A stretch of 22,650 nt of DNA from Pseudobutyrivibrio sp. (GTDB lineage Bacteria; Bacillota_A; Clostridia; Lachnospirales; Lachnospiraceae), in assembly GCA_024691465.1 (NCBI GenBank), contig JAILNO010000132.1:1-22650 (forward strand), given 5' to 3'. A program made the position numbers and the translations under genes. Below the pieces are notes generated by a model. That model was given only the letters and a program-made list of their open reading frames with translations. It made no database searches and was not told the origin of the DNA. Shown here one piece after another: positions 15,667 through 22,650 of the stretch (position 1 is the stretch's first letter; each line of letters opens with the position of its first letter).

Positions 15667-15709
15667 ACAATCTGATTGTGTGCAACTATTACAAAAAAAT
15701 CACACAATC
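15667..15709 (+). terminator. Possible weak terminator after the DUF2974 gene
   Basis: GATTGTGTG (15674-15682) pairs with CACACAATC (15701-15709) over 9 bp, with an 18-base loop and a weak T tract some bases later. GATTGT can also pair with ACAATC at 15667-15672. The 156-bp gap up to the chemoreceptor gene otherwise holds only its promoter. Confidence 0.4.
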
Positions 15710-15745
15710 TACATTGAATTTTTACATATAACACACTCCATTTAG

Positions 15746-15774
15746 TTGTGGGTGATTATTTCACATGTTATGAT
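15746..15774 (+). promoter_or_regulatory. Putative promoter of the first chemoreceptor gene
   Basis: TTGTGG at 15746-15751 and TATGAT at 15769-15774 have a 17-bp spacer, and TG at 15766-15767 makes it an extended -10. No sigma-28 (TAAA-N15-GCCGATAA) pattern was found. Confidence 0.55.
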
Positions 15775-15816
15775 ATTTGTATCGGTTATTGTGCTATTTA
15801 CGAAGGAGTGTGACAA

Positions 15817-17610
15817 ATGAGAAAAAGTTTAAGAGCAAAAATCATAGCTTGCTTTATTATTCTTGACATTGTAGTTGTTGCTGGTGTCAGTTTGATTGGA
15901 CTTAATTTTAGGACAGCAGTTGAGTCAGCTAATACTATGTCGAATACATATTTGCTTGTAGAGAGAGATTTTGGAGATGCTAATACTAATATGCAAAATC
16001 TTGTTAAGAGATTCTTCTTAGTAGAAGCCATGAATTACATGGGGGCTATGTCTGATCCCGATTCTACTGTTGCTATGATAGATCCAGGTAAGGAAGAGTA
16101 TGAAGCGCTAGGGTCAGCTATTGATGATTTAGGTACCCACGTAGCTACTATTAATAATGCTGAGTTTACAGGTTATTATGAGATTATGAGTACTGCTGGC
16201 AAGGATTTCATTGAGCTTTATAAGAAGCTTGAGGAGATGTTCTACGCTGGCGATTTCCAGGGTGCTATGACAGAGTACTTTGCTTCTGCCCACGAGTCAA
16301 TTCTTGCTTATGAAGAGAATGTTGACTTGATGAGTGAGCAGCTTCAGACTCTTGTTGAGAAGAATACTAAGATACTTAGGAACTCAGAGAGGGCAGTACA
16401 GATTGCAATATTTGGTGGCATAATTGCCTTGGTTGTAGTTTCAGCCATTGGATTTGTTATTGTTTCTCGTTCTATTTCACCACTTGTTACTGCATCTAAG
16501 GAACTCAATGTAATCTTAGATGATATGAATGCAGGTCGTGCAGATCTTTCTAAGCGTATTCATAATAAGTCAGTTGATGAGGTTGGTGTACTTGTTTCAG
16601 GTATTAACAATTTCCTTGCTACATTACAGAATATCATTCTTACTATCAAGGATGAGTCAGGTAATATCTATACATCAGTTGAGAACACAGTTGGTATTGT
16701 TAATTCATCTAAGGATGATGTTAGTAATGTATCAGCAGTTATGGAAGAGCTTACTGCTAGTATGGAGACAGCTAACAATACACTTCTCTCACTTAATGAT
16801 GAGGCATCTGATGTTAACAATGCAGTAGGTCAGGTATCTAATCAGGTTATGGAAGGTACTAATCGTGTCGCCGACATTAAGGAACACGCTAATATTATTC
16901 GTCAGAAGACAGACCAGAAGAAGGCTTCTACTAATGAGATGGTTTCTTCTATTAAGGATACATTAGAGAATTCTATTGCTGAGAGTAAGAATGTTGAGCA
17001 GATTCAGACACTTACCGAGGATATTCTTTCTATCGCAGCACAGACTAACTTACTTGCTTTGAATGCTTCAATCGAGGCAGCACGTGCTGGTGAGGCTGGT
17101 AAGGGATTCGCTGTAGTTGCTGATGAGATTCGTCAGCTTGCTGAGCACAGTAAGGATACTGCTAATTCAATCCAGGATATCAGTAATCAGGTTATCTCAG
17201 CTGTTGAGGCACTTGCTGATAATTCTAATGAGATGTTAGCTTATGTTAATGACTCAGTACTTCAGGATTACGATGAATTCGAGGAAGTTGCTAAGCAGTA
17301 CTATCAGGATGCTGAGGATATCAATACAGTACTTGATAGCGTTAATGAAAATACAGTAGTTCTTAATTCGACTATTAATGATATGACATCTGAGATTGAG
17401 CATATTTCAAGAGTTATCAGTGACTGTACTCAGGGTGTTTCAGATGCTACTGAGAGTACTACAGGTATTCTTGAATCAATCACAACTATTCATGATGACT
17501 CTGAGAGCAATAGAGAGATTTCAGAGAGACTTCAGGAAGAGGTTAGCCGATTCTCTAATAGCGATATCGCTTATGATGAAGTATCAGAGGAAGTATCAGA
17601 GGAAGTATAA
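15817..17610 (+). CDS. Methyl-accepting chemotaxis protein with helical-bundle sensor
   Basis: This 597-residue chemoreceptor signals through CheA/CheW to the flagellar motor. TM1 is at about 8-29, an all-helical outer sensor (30-191) without Cache motifs looks like a 4HB bundle, TM2 is at about 195-217 and HAMP at 218-270. The cytoplasmic hairpin follows, with the tip [20 protein letters not shown] at about 408-427. Near residue 480 a [20 protein letters not shown] segment interrupts the usual heptads and recurs in the second receptor of this window. The protein ends with [10 protein letters not shown], coded by a tandem 12-bp repeat. No NWETF-type pentapeptide is present. AAGGAG lies 9 bp before the ATG. 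Confidence 0.95.
   Translation: MRKSLRAKIIACFIILDIVVVAGVSLIGLNFRTAVESANTMSNTYLLVERDFGDANTNMQNLVKRFFLVEAMNYMGAMSDPDSTVAMIDPGKEEYEALGSAIDDLGTHVATINNAEFTGYYEIMSTAGKDFIELYKKLEEMFYAGDFQGAMTEYFASAHESILAYEENVDLMSEQLQTLVEKNTKILRNSERAVQIAIFGGIIALVVVSAIGFVIVSRSISPLVTASKELNVILDDMNAGRADLSKRIHNKSVDEVGVLVSGINNFLATLQNIILTIKDESGNIYTSVENTVGIVNSSKDDVSNVSAVMEELTASMETANNTLLSLNDEASDVNNAVGQVSNQVMEGTNRVADIKEHANIIRQKTDQKKASTNEMVSSIKDTLENSIAESKNVEQIQTLTEDILSIAAQTNLLALNASIEAARAGEAGKGFAVVADEIRQLAEHSKDTANSIQDISNQVISAVEALADNSNEMLAYVNDSVLQDYDEFEEVAKQYYQDAEDINTVLDSVNENTVVLNSTINDMTSEIEHISRVISDCTQGVSDATESTTGILESITTIHDDSESNREISERLQEEVSRFSNSDIAYDEVSEEVSEEV
17578..17608 (+). repeat. Tandem 12-bp repeat in the 3' end of the chemoreceptor gene
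   Basis: GAAGTATCAGAG occurs at 17578-17589 and 17590-17601, followed by a 7-base part copy. It encodes [10 protein letters not shown] just before the stop. It keeps frame and adds four residues per unit. Confidence 0.85.
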
Positions 17611-17630
17611 TCTAACATTTAGATATTAAT

Positions 17631-17659
17631 AATAAAAGCGGCTTTAGGCCGCTTTTATT
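17631..17659 (+). terminator. Intrinsic terminator after the first chemoreceptor gene
   Basis: AATAAAAGCGGC (17631-17642) pairs perfectly with 17648-17659 over 12 bp with a 5-base loop. The T-rich tail is part of the stem (TTTTATT). A GC-rich core next to an A/T run is typical. Confidence 0.9.
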
Positions 17660-17781
17660 AATTGTGTACTAAAGCATTACAGGTTTTTTAGATATAATAC
17701 ACATAATAATTGGTTTTGACGTCGAATTATAAATTAAAAAGTGTTAAACTGTAATGCAGTTAGAGAATGGAGATTATATTA

Positions 17782-18084
17782 ATGGTAAAGCAAATTATTA
17801 TATGGAAGCTTCAGGATAAGTGCTTCGGCCCTAATCTTGAGTCCATTAAGTCTAATATCAAGCATAAGTTCGAAGAGCTTAGTGGTAGGATAGATGGACT
17901 TTCTGATATTGAGGTGCACAGCAATTGTATGAGTTCCTCTAATGGAGACGTAGCTCTTATAGCTACTTTTGATAGTGAGGAAGCACAGAAGCAGTGCAGG
18001 AATGATGAAGATTGGAACGCTGTTATGAAAGATGCAGTTGTTCCTTTTATACAGGATACGAATCACGTAGAATTCAGTCTATAA
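17782..18084 (+). CDS. Dabb family (stress-responsive A/B barrel) protein
   Basis: This is a 100-residue ferredoxin-like barrel protein. It opens with MVKQIIIWKLQDKCFG, matching the family start (M-V-x-H-x-x-x-W-K-x). LSGRIDGLSDIEVHSN is the middle strand block, and VALIATFDSEEAQKQCRNDEDW followed by VVPFI and VEFSL closes the fold. The usual His after MVK is Gln here. Such proteins form dimers. Plant and bacterial members include cyclases and stress proteins, but most have no known reaction. The frame runs back to ATG 17767, but GGAG at 17768-17771 lies 10 bp before ATG 17782. The 170 bp upstream hold the terminator of the receptor gene, a TATAAT at 17693-17698 without a good -35, and a TTGACG at 17716-17721. 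Confidence 0.85.
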   Translation: MVKQIIIWKLQDKCFGPNLESIKSNIKHKFEELSGRIDGLSDIEVHSNCMSSSNGDVALIATFDSEEAQKQCRNDEDWNAVMKDAVVPFIQDTNHVEFSL

Positions 18085-18119
18085 AAAAGACCTTGGTATT
18101 AATAATACCAAGGTCTTTT
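18085..18119. terminator. Perfect bidirectional terminator between the Dabb and EAL genes
   Basis: The arms at 18085-18100 and 18104-18119 pair over 16 bp without mismatch, with a 3-base loop. The stem ends in A and T runs on both sides, so U tracts arise on either strand. It touches the stop codons of both convergent genes. Confidence 0.93.
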
Positions 18120-19298
18120 CTAAATATTCTTATTAAATGAAATAACAAGTATGTCATTCTTAGATGGATTCTTAACGAAGTGATCAGTGATACAAACATC
18201 GCGATAAACACCATCATCACCTAGCTGCTTAACTACTATTGATACGGTCTTAGCTCCCTTATTATATTCATTAAGAAGACTCTCTCTTGAGAAAGTATTT
18301 CTAAAGAGTTCCTTATCATCTGGGTGCATAGTAGCGTATCCATGGTCGATTAACTCATCGAAGGTACCAGCTGAAGGACAGACGGTAGAGGTGAAATCCT
18401 CGTGGCTAACCATATAATAGCTATTTTTAGATAGATTACCCATGATAATCATAGGATATTCCTTGTAGATAGCTTGTAGAAGCAGATGTCCAACTGATGA
18501 GTATGTCTGCACATCAAGGGCATCTAGATTAGTGGCGTGCCTATTCTTGAATCCACATGCCAGATATAGGAATTCATCCTTAGGCATAGGTGTATCAAAT
18601 AGGAATCCCTGTACCTTGTTGCAGTTACAGGTCTGAATGAACTTAAGCTGCTCATTATCCTCAATTCCCTCTGCAACGGTATCTAAATCTAGTCGATTAG
18701 CGCAGTAGAAGAGTGCTTCTAATACAATTCTGGTCTTGGAACTGTTGATATTGTAGAAAAGTGACTTATCAAACTTAAGGATATCTATAGGTAATTTAGT
18801 AACCTCGCATACATTAGATAGACCAGAACAGAAGTCATCTAGAGCGATGATAAATCCTGCATCATGTATTTCATTAGCCCAATCAGTGACTTCATTTCCT
18901 GAAAGAAAGATAGCTGTCTCTGTTATCTCTATATGTAGAAGCTCTGTTGGAACATCATAGGACTTAAGTAAGTTAGTAAGTCTGTTTGTAAAATCCTTAT
19001 TGGAAGCATGCATTCTAGAGAAATTAACTGAAATAGGTATGTGTAAATCCTTAAGCTCAGCTAATGCCTGGCATGCCTGCTCGGCCATATACCAATCTAA
19101 CTCAACGATATCTCCAGACTGTTCAATGACGGGAATGAAATCATCAGGGTTGATTAATTCATCATCCTCATTAATCCATCTGGCAAGAATCTCTGCACCT
19201 GTCATAAATCCTGTAGTAGCATCGTATTGAGGCTGGAAATAAGGAATGATATGACCTGTATGTAGAGCATCCATAACAACTTCTGGCGTGTATTTCAT
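18120..19298 (-). CDS. EAL-domain cyclic-di-GMP phosphodiesterase with C-terminal PAS-like domain
   Basis: This 392-residue cytoplasmic protein should linearise cyclic di-GMP. The EAL domain spans about 1-255. The signature reads EIL (Glu36) instead of EAL. Asn92 (SVNFSR), Glu124 (IEITET), Asp154-Asp155 (ALDDF), Lys175 (LKFDKS), Glu210 and Glu213 (AEGIED) and Gln230 (VQGF) keep all catalytic and metal positions, so activity is likely. The loop-6 DDFGTG is DDFCSG, an unusual change in the dimer-coupling loop. Residues 270-390 look like a PAS fold (YATMHPDDKELF, then SIVVKQLGDDGVYRDV), here at the C-terminal side. AGGAG precedes the ATG. A strong promoter lies at 19345-19373. The EAL calls are sure, the PAS call is by pattern. 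Confidence 0.92.
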   Translation of the reverse strand: MKYTPEVVMDALHTGHIIPYFQPQYDATTGFMTGAEILARWINEDDELINPDDFIPVIEQSGDIVELDWYMAEQACQALAELKDLHIPISVNFSRMHASNKDFTNRLTNLLKSYDVPTELLHIEITETAIFLSGNEVTDWANEIHDAGFIIALDDFCSGLSNVCEVTKLPIDILKFDKSLFYNINSSKTRIVLEALFYCANRLDLDTVAEGIEDNEQLKFIQTCNCNKVQGFLFDTPMPKDEFLYLACGFKNRHATNLDALDVQTYSSVGHLLLQAIYKEYPMIIMGNLSKNSYYMVSHEDFTSTVCPSAGTFDELIDHGYATMHPDDKELFRNTFSRESLLNEYNKGAKTVSIVVKQLGDDGVYRDVCITDHFVKNPSKNDILVISFNKNI

Positions 19299-19313
19299 AA
19301 TTCAATCTCCTAC

Positions 19314-19335
19314 TTGTTAAGTGCCAATTTAACAA
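19314..19335. promoter_or_regulatory. Inverted repeat in the leader of the EAL gene
   Basis: TTGTTAA (19314-19320) and TTAACAA (19329-19335) are perfect complements with an 8-bp spacer. The repeat lies between the start of transcription and the ribosome site, where a repressor or hairpin could act. Confidence 0.4.
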
Positions 19336-19344
19336 TACCTCGAA

Positions 19345-19373
19345 ATTATAATAAGCTTAATCGTTATAATCAA
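19345..19373 (-). promoter_or_regulatory. Promoter of the EAL gene
   Basis: On the minus strand TTGATT (19368-19373) and a perfect TATAAT (19345-19350) have a 17-bp spacer. This is the best promoter of the window and shows that the EAL gene can be made without reading through from the upstream chemoreceptor gene. Confidence 0.75.
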
Positions 19374-19397
19374 GAGAAATGTTATACAAAAAGGAGC

Positions 19398-21206
19398 TTA
19401 TTCATCCATTTGGAATTGTCTAACAATATCAGTAAGAGAACTGATTGCATTTTCAGTATCACCAACTTTATCAGTGACATCTGTTGCTCCAGTTACAATA
19501 CCTGTGGTCTTCTCAGCAATATCATAGATACCATTAGCTGATTCGCTGACTGTGATATTGATATGCTCCAATGTCTCTGAAATCTTACCAATTGAAGAAG
19601 TGAGTTCCTCTACGCCCTTGCTGATAGAACCCATACTGTTCTGGAACACTTCGGCATCTGAGTAATACTGCTCAGATACATTACTGAAATCTTCGTAATC
19701 ATTGAGTACTGTCTGCTCAAGGAAATTGGTGGTTTCTTCTAAACAACCAGCCATCTGAGCTACGGCGTTGTTAACTTCTCCTACAATAGAGTCAATATCG
19801 CCTACAGCATCGCTGGTTTGATTAGCAAGATTACCAATTTCAGTTGCAACGACAGCGAATCCTCGGCCAGCCTCTCCAGCACGTGCAGCCTCTATGGAAG
19901 CATTGAGAGCTAGTAGAGAGGTCTGAGAAGAAATCTGCATAATAGTGCTGGTAAGTTCATTGATTTTCTCAACAGCCTTAGCACTTTCGATAGCTTCATC
20001 AGTCTGTCGTCTAACATTCTCATAGGTGTCTTTAGTTCTATCTGTAGCCTGCTTAGTGGTAACCTTGAGTTGAGTAGCTCTATCCATAATATCTGTAGAT
20101 AGATTAGCTCCATCCACAGCCATAGCATCGATGCTTTGAGCCTCCTCTTTAATAGTTGCTACGTTGTTATTAATCTCGTCTGTAGCAGCAGAGGTTTCTT
20201 CCATGGAAGCAGCGATTTCCTGAGTGGTTGCAGAATTATCAGAGCACATAGAGTTAACTGTACTAGCTGTGCCCTTAAGATTATCTACGTTATTATTGAT
20301 GCGATTCTCTGTAGCAGAGATGTCATTGACCATGGATCTAAGAGAGTTTCTCATTAAACTTACAGATCGGGCAATCATACCAATCTCATCCTTACGCTTA
20401 GCAAGAATAGAACCGTTTTTAGTCTTTTTGAAATTGAAATGAGCTGTTAAATCAATAATCTCAGCTACCTGTGAAATAGGCTTAAGCATCTTCTTTGTAA
20501 GAATATAGAAGAAGAATGCTGCTATAAGTAATACTGCGATTAAAATAAATAAAATTGTATGGGTTAATTTGTTGATTGGCTTCATGATTAAATCATAGTC
20601 GCCAGTAACGATTACCATATTGCCACCAGCAGTGAAAGAGTAGCCTGCATATTTCTTAGCTCCGTTATATTCATACAGAACAGAGCCACTGCCTATCTGT
20701 TCAGGAGTCTCTCCATTTGAAAGCCTATTTACGAGACCCTTTACGGCAGCATTTTCTACGCTGGCACCTATTTTATCTACTGTTGGATGATATATCATCA
20801 ATCCATCTGCACTTACATAGTAAGCATAAGAACCCTCGACTCCATCAATAATTACAGAGCCAAGTGCTGGATCAAATGTATCAAACATGCTTTGACGTTG
20901 TTCATCTGGTGATTTGGAAAGAAGTGATGCAAGATAGTTCTCTACGCTAGCACCATCTAGATCATCAACACCTTCGACGGTGATGTTCTGGGCTGTAGCG
21001 GTCATGGCACTATCGACTGTTTGTGCGGCAACTTCTGCTAGGTTCATAGTATAGTTCTGATAGACCTGACTGAGAGTGTCATGTGCATTAGATACAGCCA
21101 TACCTCCCACAGCAATCATTGAAATGGCGAATACCAATAGAATAGCTATCACTAGCTTAAAGGCCATGGACCTAGTAACGGGTACTTTAGTCGAATCGTT
21201 ATTCAT
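19398..21206 (-). CDS. Methyl-accepting chemotaxis protein with Cache sensor
   Basis: This 602-residue chemoreceptor has a short cytoplasmic start, TM1 at about 15-38, a Cache-type outer sensor (45-205) with the typical [21 protein letters not shown] strand-turn, TM2 at about 214-236, HAMP at 237-290 and the signalling hairpin with tip [20 protein letters not shown] at about 426-445. Cache sensors bind small ligands such as amino or organic acids. The ligand here is unknown. The segment [20 protein letters not shown] resembles that in the other receptor. GGAGG lies 9 bp before the ATG. TATAAT is present on the minus strand at 21234-21239, with no good -35. There is no CheR-binding tail. Confidence 0.95.
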   Translation of the reverse strand: MNNDSTKVPVTRSMAFKLVIAILLVFAISMIAVGGMAVSNAHDTLSQVYQNYTMNLAEVAAQTVDSAMTATAQNITVEGVDDLDGASVENYLASLLSKSPDEQRQSMFDTFDPALGSVIIDGVEGSYAYYVSADGLMIYHPTVDKIGASVENAAVKGLVNRLSNGETPEQIGSGSVLYEYNGAKKYAGYSFTAGGNMVIVTGDYDLIMKPINKLTHTILFILIAVLLIAAFFFYILTKKMLKPISQVAEIIDLTAHFNFKKTKNGSILAKRKDEIGMIARSVSLMRNSLRSMVNDISATENRINNNVDNLKGTASTVNSMCSDNSATTQEIAASMEETSAATDEINNNVATIKEEAQSIDAMAVDGANLSTDIMDRATQLKVTTKQATDRTKDTYENVRRQTDEAIESAKAVEKINELTSTIMQISSQTSLLALNASIEAARAGEAGRGFAVVATEIGNLANQTSDAVGDIDSIVGEVNNAVAQMAGCLEETTNFLEQTVLNDYEDFSNVSEQYYSDAEVFQNSMGSISKGVEELTSSIGKISETLEHINITVSESANGIYDIAEKTTGIVTGATDVTDKVGDTENAISSLTDIVRQFQMDE

Positions 21207-21294
21207 TTGTAAAAACCTCCAATAAAATAAGTTATTATAATTCTATCATTCTTGCGCAAAAATAAAAGCAAATTGGAGGAAAAAATTAGAAAAA

Positions 21295-22137
21295 TCAGTT
21301 AATATTTTTATTCTCTTTGAATAGTTTCATCATTTCGTTTGTAAGACTGTAATCAAGGGGCTGAAGTTCGATATCCTCTCGGCTTACCCATTGGGCGTAC
21401 TTAAGCTCGGATTCATCCATTGTGATGGTATCGTCACCATCCACATCGCAGAAGAACCCCATCAATATATCACTAGCTATGCCCCATGGCTGAGACTTAT
21501 AGTAACGGATGTTCTTGACCTTAAGTCCTGCCTCCTCCATGACTTCACGCTCAACTGTCTGTTCAACAGTCTCACCAATCTCAGTGAAGCCTGCAACTAA
21601 TGCGTTGTGTCTGAAGCCTACTCTATACTTGGTAAGAAGCAATCTATCTCCATTGGTTACACCTACTATGACAGCTGGATTGATGCGAGGATAGAGCACT
21701 CTATTACAATTAGGGCACACTAGTGCGCGCTCCTTAAGAGAATGAGTATTAGTACTACCGCATCTGCCACAGTACTTATTGCCCTCGTACCATTCAGCTA
21801 GCTGAAGTGCAGTGAATGCAGCATATACATAGCGCTTAGGGGCCAGGTAAAAGTTACGAAGATGCTTCATATCGCAGAACTCGTAATCTGCTGGTATGTG
21901 CAGAGAGTTTACATCGCCATTGAAGTAGAAGAATTCTTCATCATCTATAGAAAATAGATAGGTGGTATCAATTCCTGGTAACATAGAATAGGTAGGATAA
22001 GCTATATAGTTAGACTCCTCGTCTATTTTTAAAAGGAGCTTACCATCCATATGGATAACTATAAGACTATCCGTATTAGGTGTAGCATCAGGTCTATATT
22101 CATTCTTAAGTTTTCTGGGTGAAATATCTTGAATCAT
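21295..22137 (-). CDS. nudC: NADH pyrophosphatase / NAD-capped RNA hydrolase (NudC type)
   Basis: This 280-residue Nudix hydrolase cleaves NADH to NMNH and AMP, and in E. coli NudC removes NAD caps from RNA. A zinc ribbon with Cys123, Cys126, Cys141 and Cys144 precedes the Nudix box GFTEIGETVEQTVEREVMEE at 183-202, followed by AGL. The specificity motif SQPW at 215-218 is present and separates NudC from other Nudix proteins. The N-terminal part (1-110) has the usual strand-rich layout. AGAGGAA lies 7 bp before the ATG. It diverges from the LysR gene, and the promoter lies in the inverted repeat between them. No terminator is visible before the chemoreceptor gene downstream. Confidence 0.94.
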   Translation of the reverse strand: MIQDISPRKLKNEYRPDATPNTDSLIVIHMDGKLLLKIDEESNYIAYPTYSMLPGIDTTYLFSIDDEEFFYFNGDVNSLHIPADYEFCDMKHLRNFYLAPKRYVYAAFTALQLAEWYEGNKYCGRCGSTNTHSLKERALVCPNCNRVLYPRINPAVIVGVTNGDRLLLTKYRVGFRHNALVAGFTEIGETVEQTVEREVMEEAGLKVKNIRYYKSQPWGIASDILMGFFCDVDGDDTITMDESELKYAQWVSREDIELQPLDYSLTNEMMKLFKENKNIN

Positions 22138-22166
22138 AATAATTCCTCTTTATCTAATAAGTAAGA

Positions 22167-22198
22167 AGAGTATAACACAGATTCCTGTGTTATACTCT
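22167..22198. promoter_or_regulatory. Perfect 14-bp inverted repeat with an extended -10 on each strand
   Basis: The arms at 22167-22180 and 22185-22198 are exact complements around ATTC. Each arm contains TGTTATACT, an extended -10 box: plus strand TATACT at 22191-22196 towards the LysR gene, minus strand TATACT at 22169-22174 towards nudC. As the flanking genes diverge, it is not a terminator. Confidence 0.65.
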
Positions 22199-22253
22199 AG
22201 CCATAGGATTAATTAATTGTAAATATAAGTTTATATATCAAGGGGAGATATAC

Positions 22254-22650
22254 ATGCACGTTGACAAACTTAAATACTACATAGATTTATATGATTGCCG
22301 CAGCTTTACAGAGACAGCTAAGAAGAATTTTATATCGCAGGCTGCACTTAGTCAGTTTATTAGCTCTTTGGAGAAGCAGTTTGGACTGGTGTTCTTCAAT
22401 CGTAATGTAACACCAATAGAGCCAACTGTAGCGGGTAGCAGATTCTATGAGGAGAGCAAGATACTCTATAGACAGTACGAGAATATGCTTAATGAGATGA
22501 CTCGTATTAAGGAGGATGTGCTTCCTCCACTTCGTATAGCGTATTCATCTACAGTTGATATTCAGGCGCTTTTACCATATATACCTGTATTCAAGGAGAA
22601 ATATCCTAATGCTGAACTGCAGCTTAATAAGATTAAGCTTAAGGAAGCCC
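22254..22650 (+). CDS. LysR-family transcriptional regulator (N-terminal part, runs off the window)
   Basis: The open frame gives 132 residues without stop. The first 60 form the LysR winged helix-turn-helix: LKYYIDLYDCRSFTETAKKNFISQAALSQFISSLEKQFG (from residue 6) is the recognition region, with F/FFNRN and TVAGSRFYEESK after it. The linker helix follows, and PPLRIAYSSTVDI starts the co-inducer domain. AGGGGAG at 22241-22247 lies 6 bp before the ATG. It diverges from nudC, as LysR genes often do from a target, so nudC is a possible target. The effector is unknown. Confidence 0.93.
   Translation, partial: MHVDKLKYYIDLYDCRSFTETAKKNFISQAALSQFISSLEKQFGLVFFNRNVTPIEPTVAGSRFYEESKILYRQYENMLNEMTRIKEDVLPPLRIAYSSTVDIQALLPYIPVFKEKYPNAELQLNKIKLKEA

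Noticed and set aside
17711..17726. TTGACGTCGAA as a palindromic operator before the Dabb gene
   Set aside because: Only GACGTC is symmetrical, and the outer bases do not match at equal distance.
21252..21259. TTGCGCAA palindrome before the Cache chemoreceptor gene
   Set aside because: It is only 8 bp long with no second copy in the gap, so it cannot be told from chance.
1..22650. Mobile element, defence system, CRISPR array or RNA gene
   Set aside because: No transposase, integrase, nuclease-rich cluster, regularly spaced repeats, tRNA-like cloverleaf or riboswitch core was seen on either strand. All long gaps are explained by promoters and terminators.

Overview
This window looks like chromosomal DNA from an AT-rich, motile, Gram-positive anaerobe of the Lachnospiraceae (Butyrivibrio/Pseudobutyrivibrio-like). 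The pointers are the clostridial DnaE-type polymerase, the DUF1275, DUF2974 and Dabb proteins, two chemoreceptors next to an EAL-PAS protein, a Trep_Strep-type ECF transporter, strong AGGAGG ribosome sites and intrinsic terminators. The genus is inferred. I see no IS element, phage gene, tRNA, rRNA or CRISPR array, and no gene-free stretch longer than about 205 bases.

Positions 1-3305 are a transport region. The tail of an exporter-fold ABC ATPase is followed by a complete ECF transporter (S, T and double ATPase genes, joined by ATGA overlaps), closed by a strong terminator that includes the last stop codon. A good promoter with an inverted repeat over its -10/start region precedes the S gene. 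Positions 3343-4809 hold tag (3-methyladenine DNA glycosylase I) and a cysteine-rich protein that resembles U32/UbiU-UbiV TIM barrels. A membrane-anchored SAM methyltransferase follows at 4875-5639. In front of it lies a perfect palindrome with the same half-sites, GTTAG-N6-CTAAC, as the ECF operator, so the two units may share a MarR-like repressor.

Positions 5645-9174 form an ion and solute operon: a sodium-coupled NSS symporter, then KtrB and KtrA for potassium uptake, ended by a bidirectional terminator. An acidic, low-complexity protein of unknown function runs towards it on the minus strand (9178-9867). Its leader can fold into two mutually exclusive hairpins.

Positions 10071-15660 are dnaE followed closely by a DUF1275 membrane protein, a small HMA metal-binding protein and a DUF2974 alpha/beta hydrolase, a likely plus-strand operon.

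Positions 15661-21294 are a signalling region: a chemoreceptor with a helical-bundle sensor (+), a Dabb-family protein (+), then on the minus strand an EAL-PAS cyclic-di-GMP phosphodiesterase and a Cache-type chemoreceptor. The Dabb and EAL genes converge on a perfect 16-bp bidirectional terminator. Positions 21295-22650 hold nudC (-) and the start of a LysR-family regulator (+), which diverge from a perfect 14-bp inverted repeat carrying an extended -10 box on each strand.

Where a longer reading frame ran past the ribosome site, I chose the start with the better Shine-Dalgarno spacing (ecfS, ecfA, the U32-like gene, the NSS gene, ktrA, the Dabb gene and the acidic protein).
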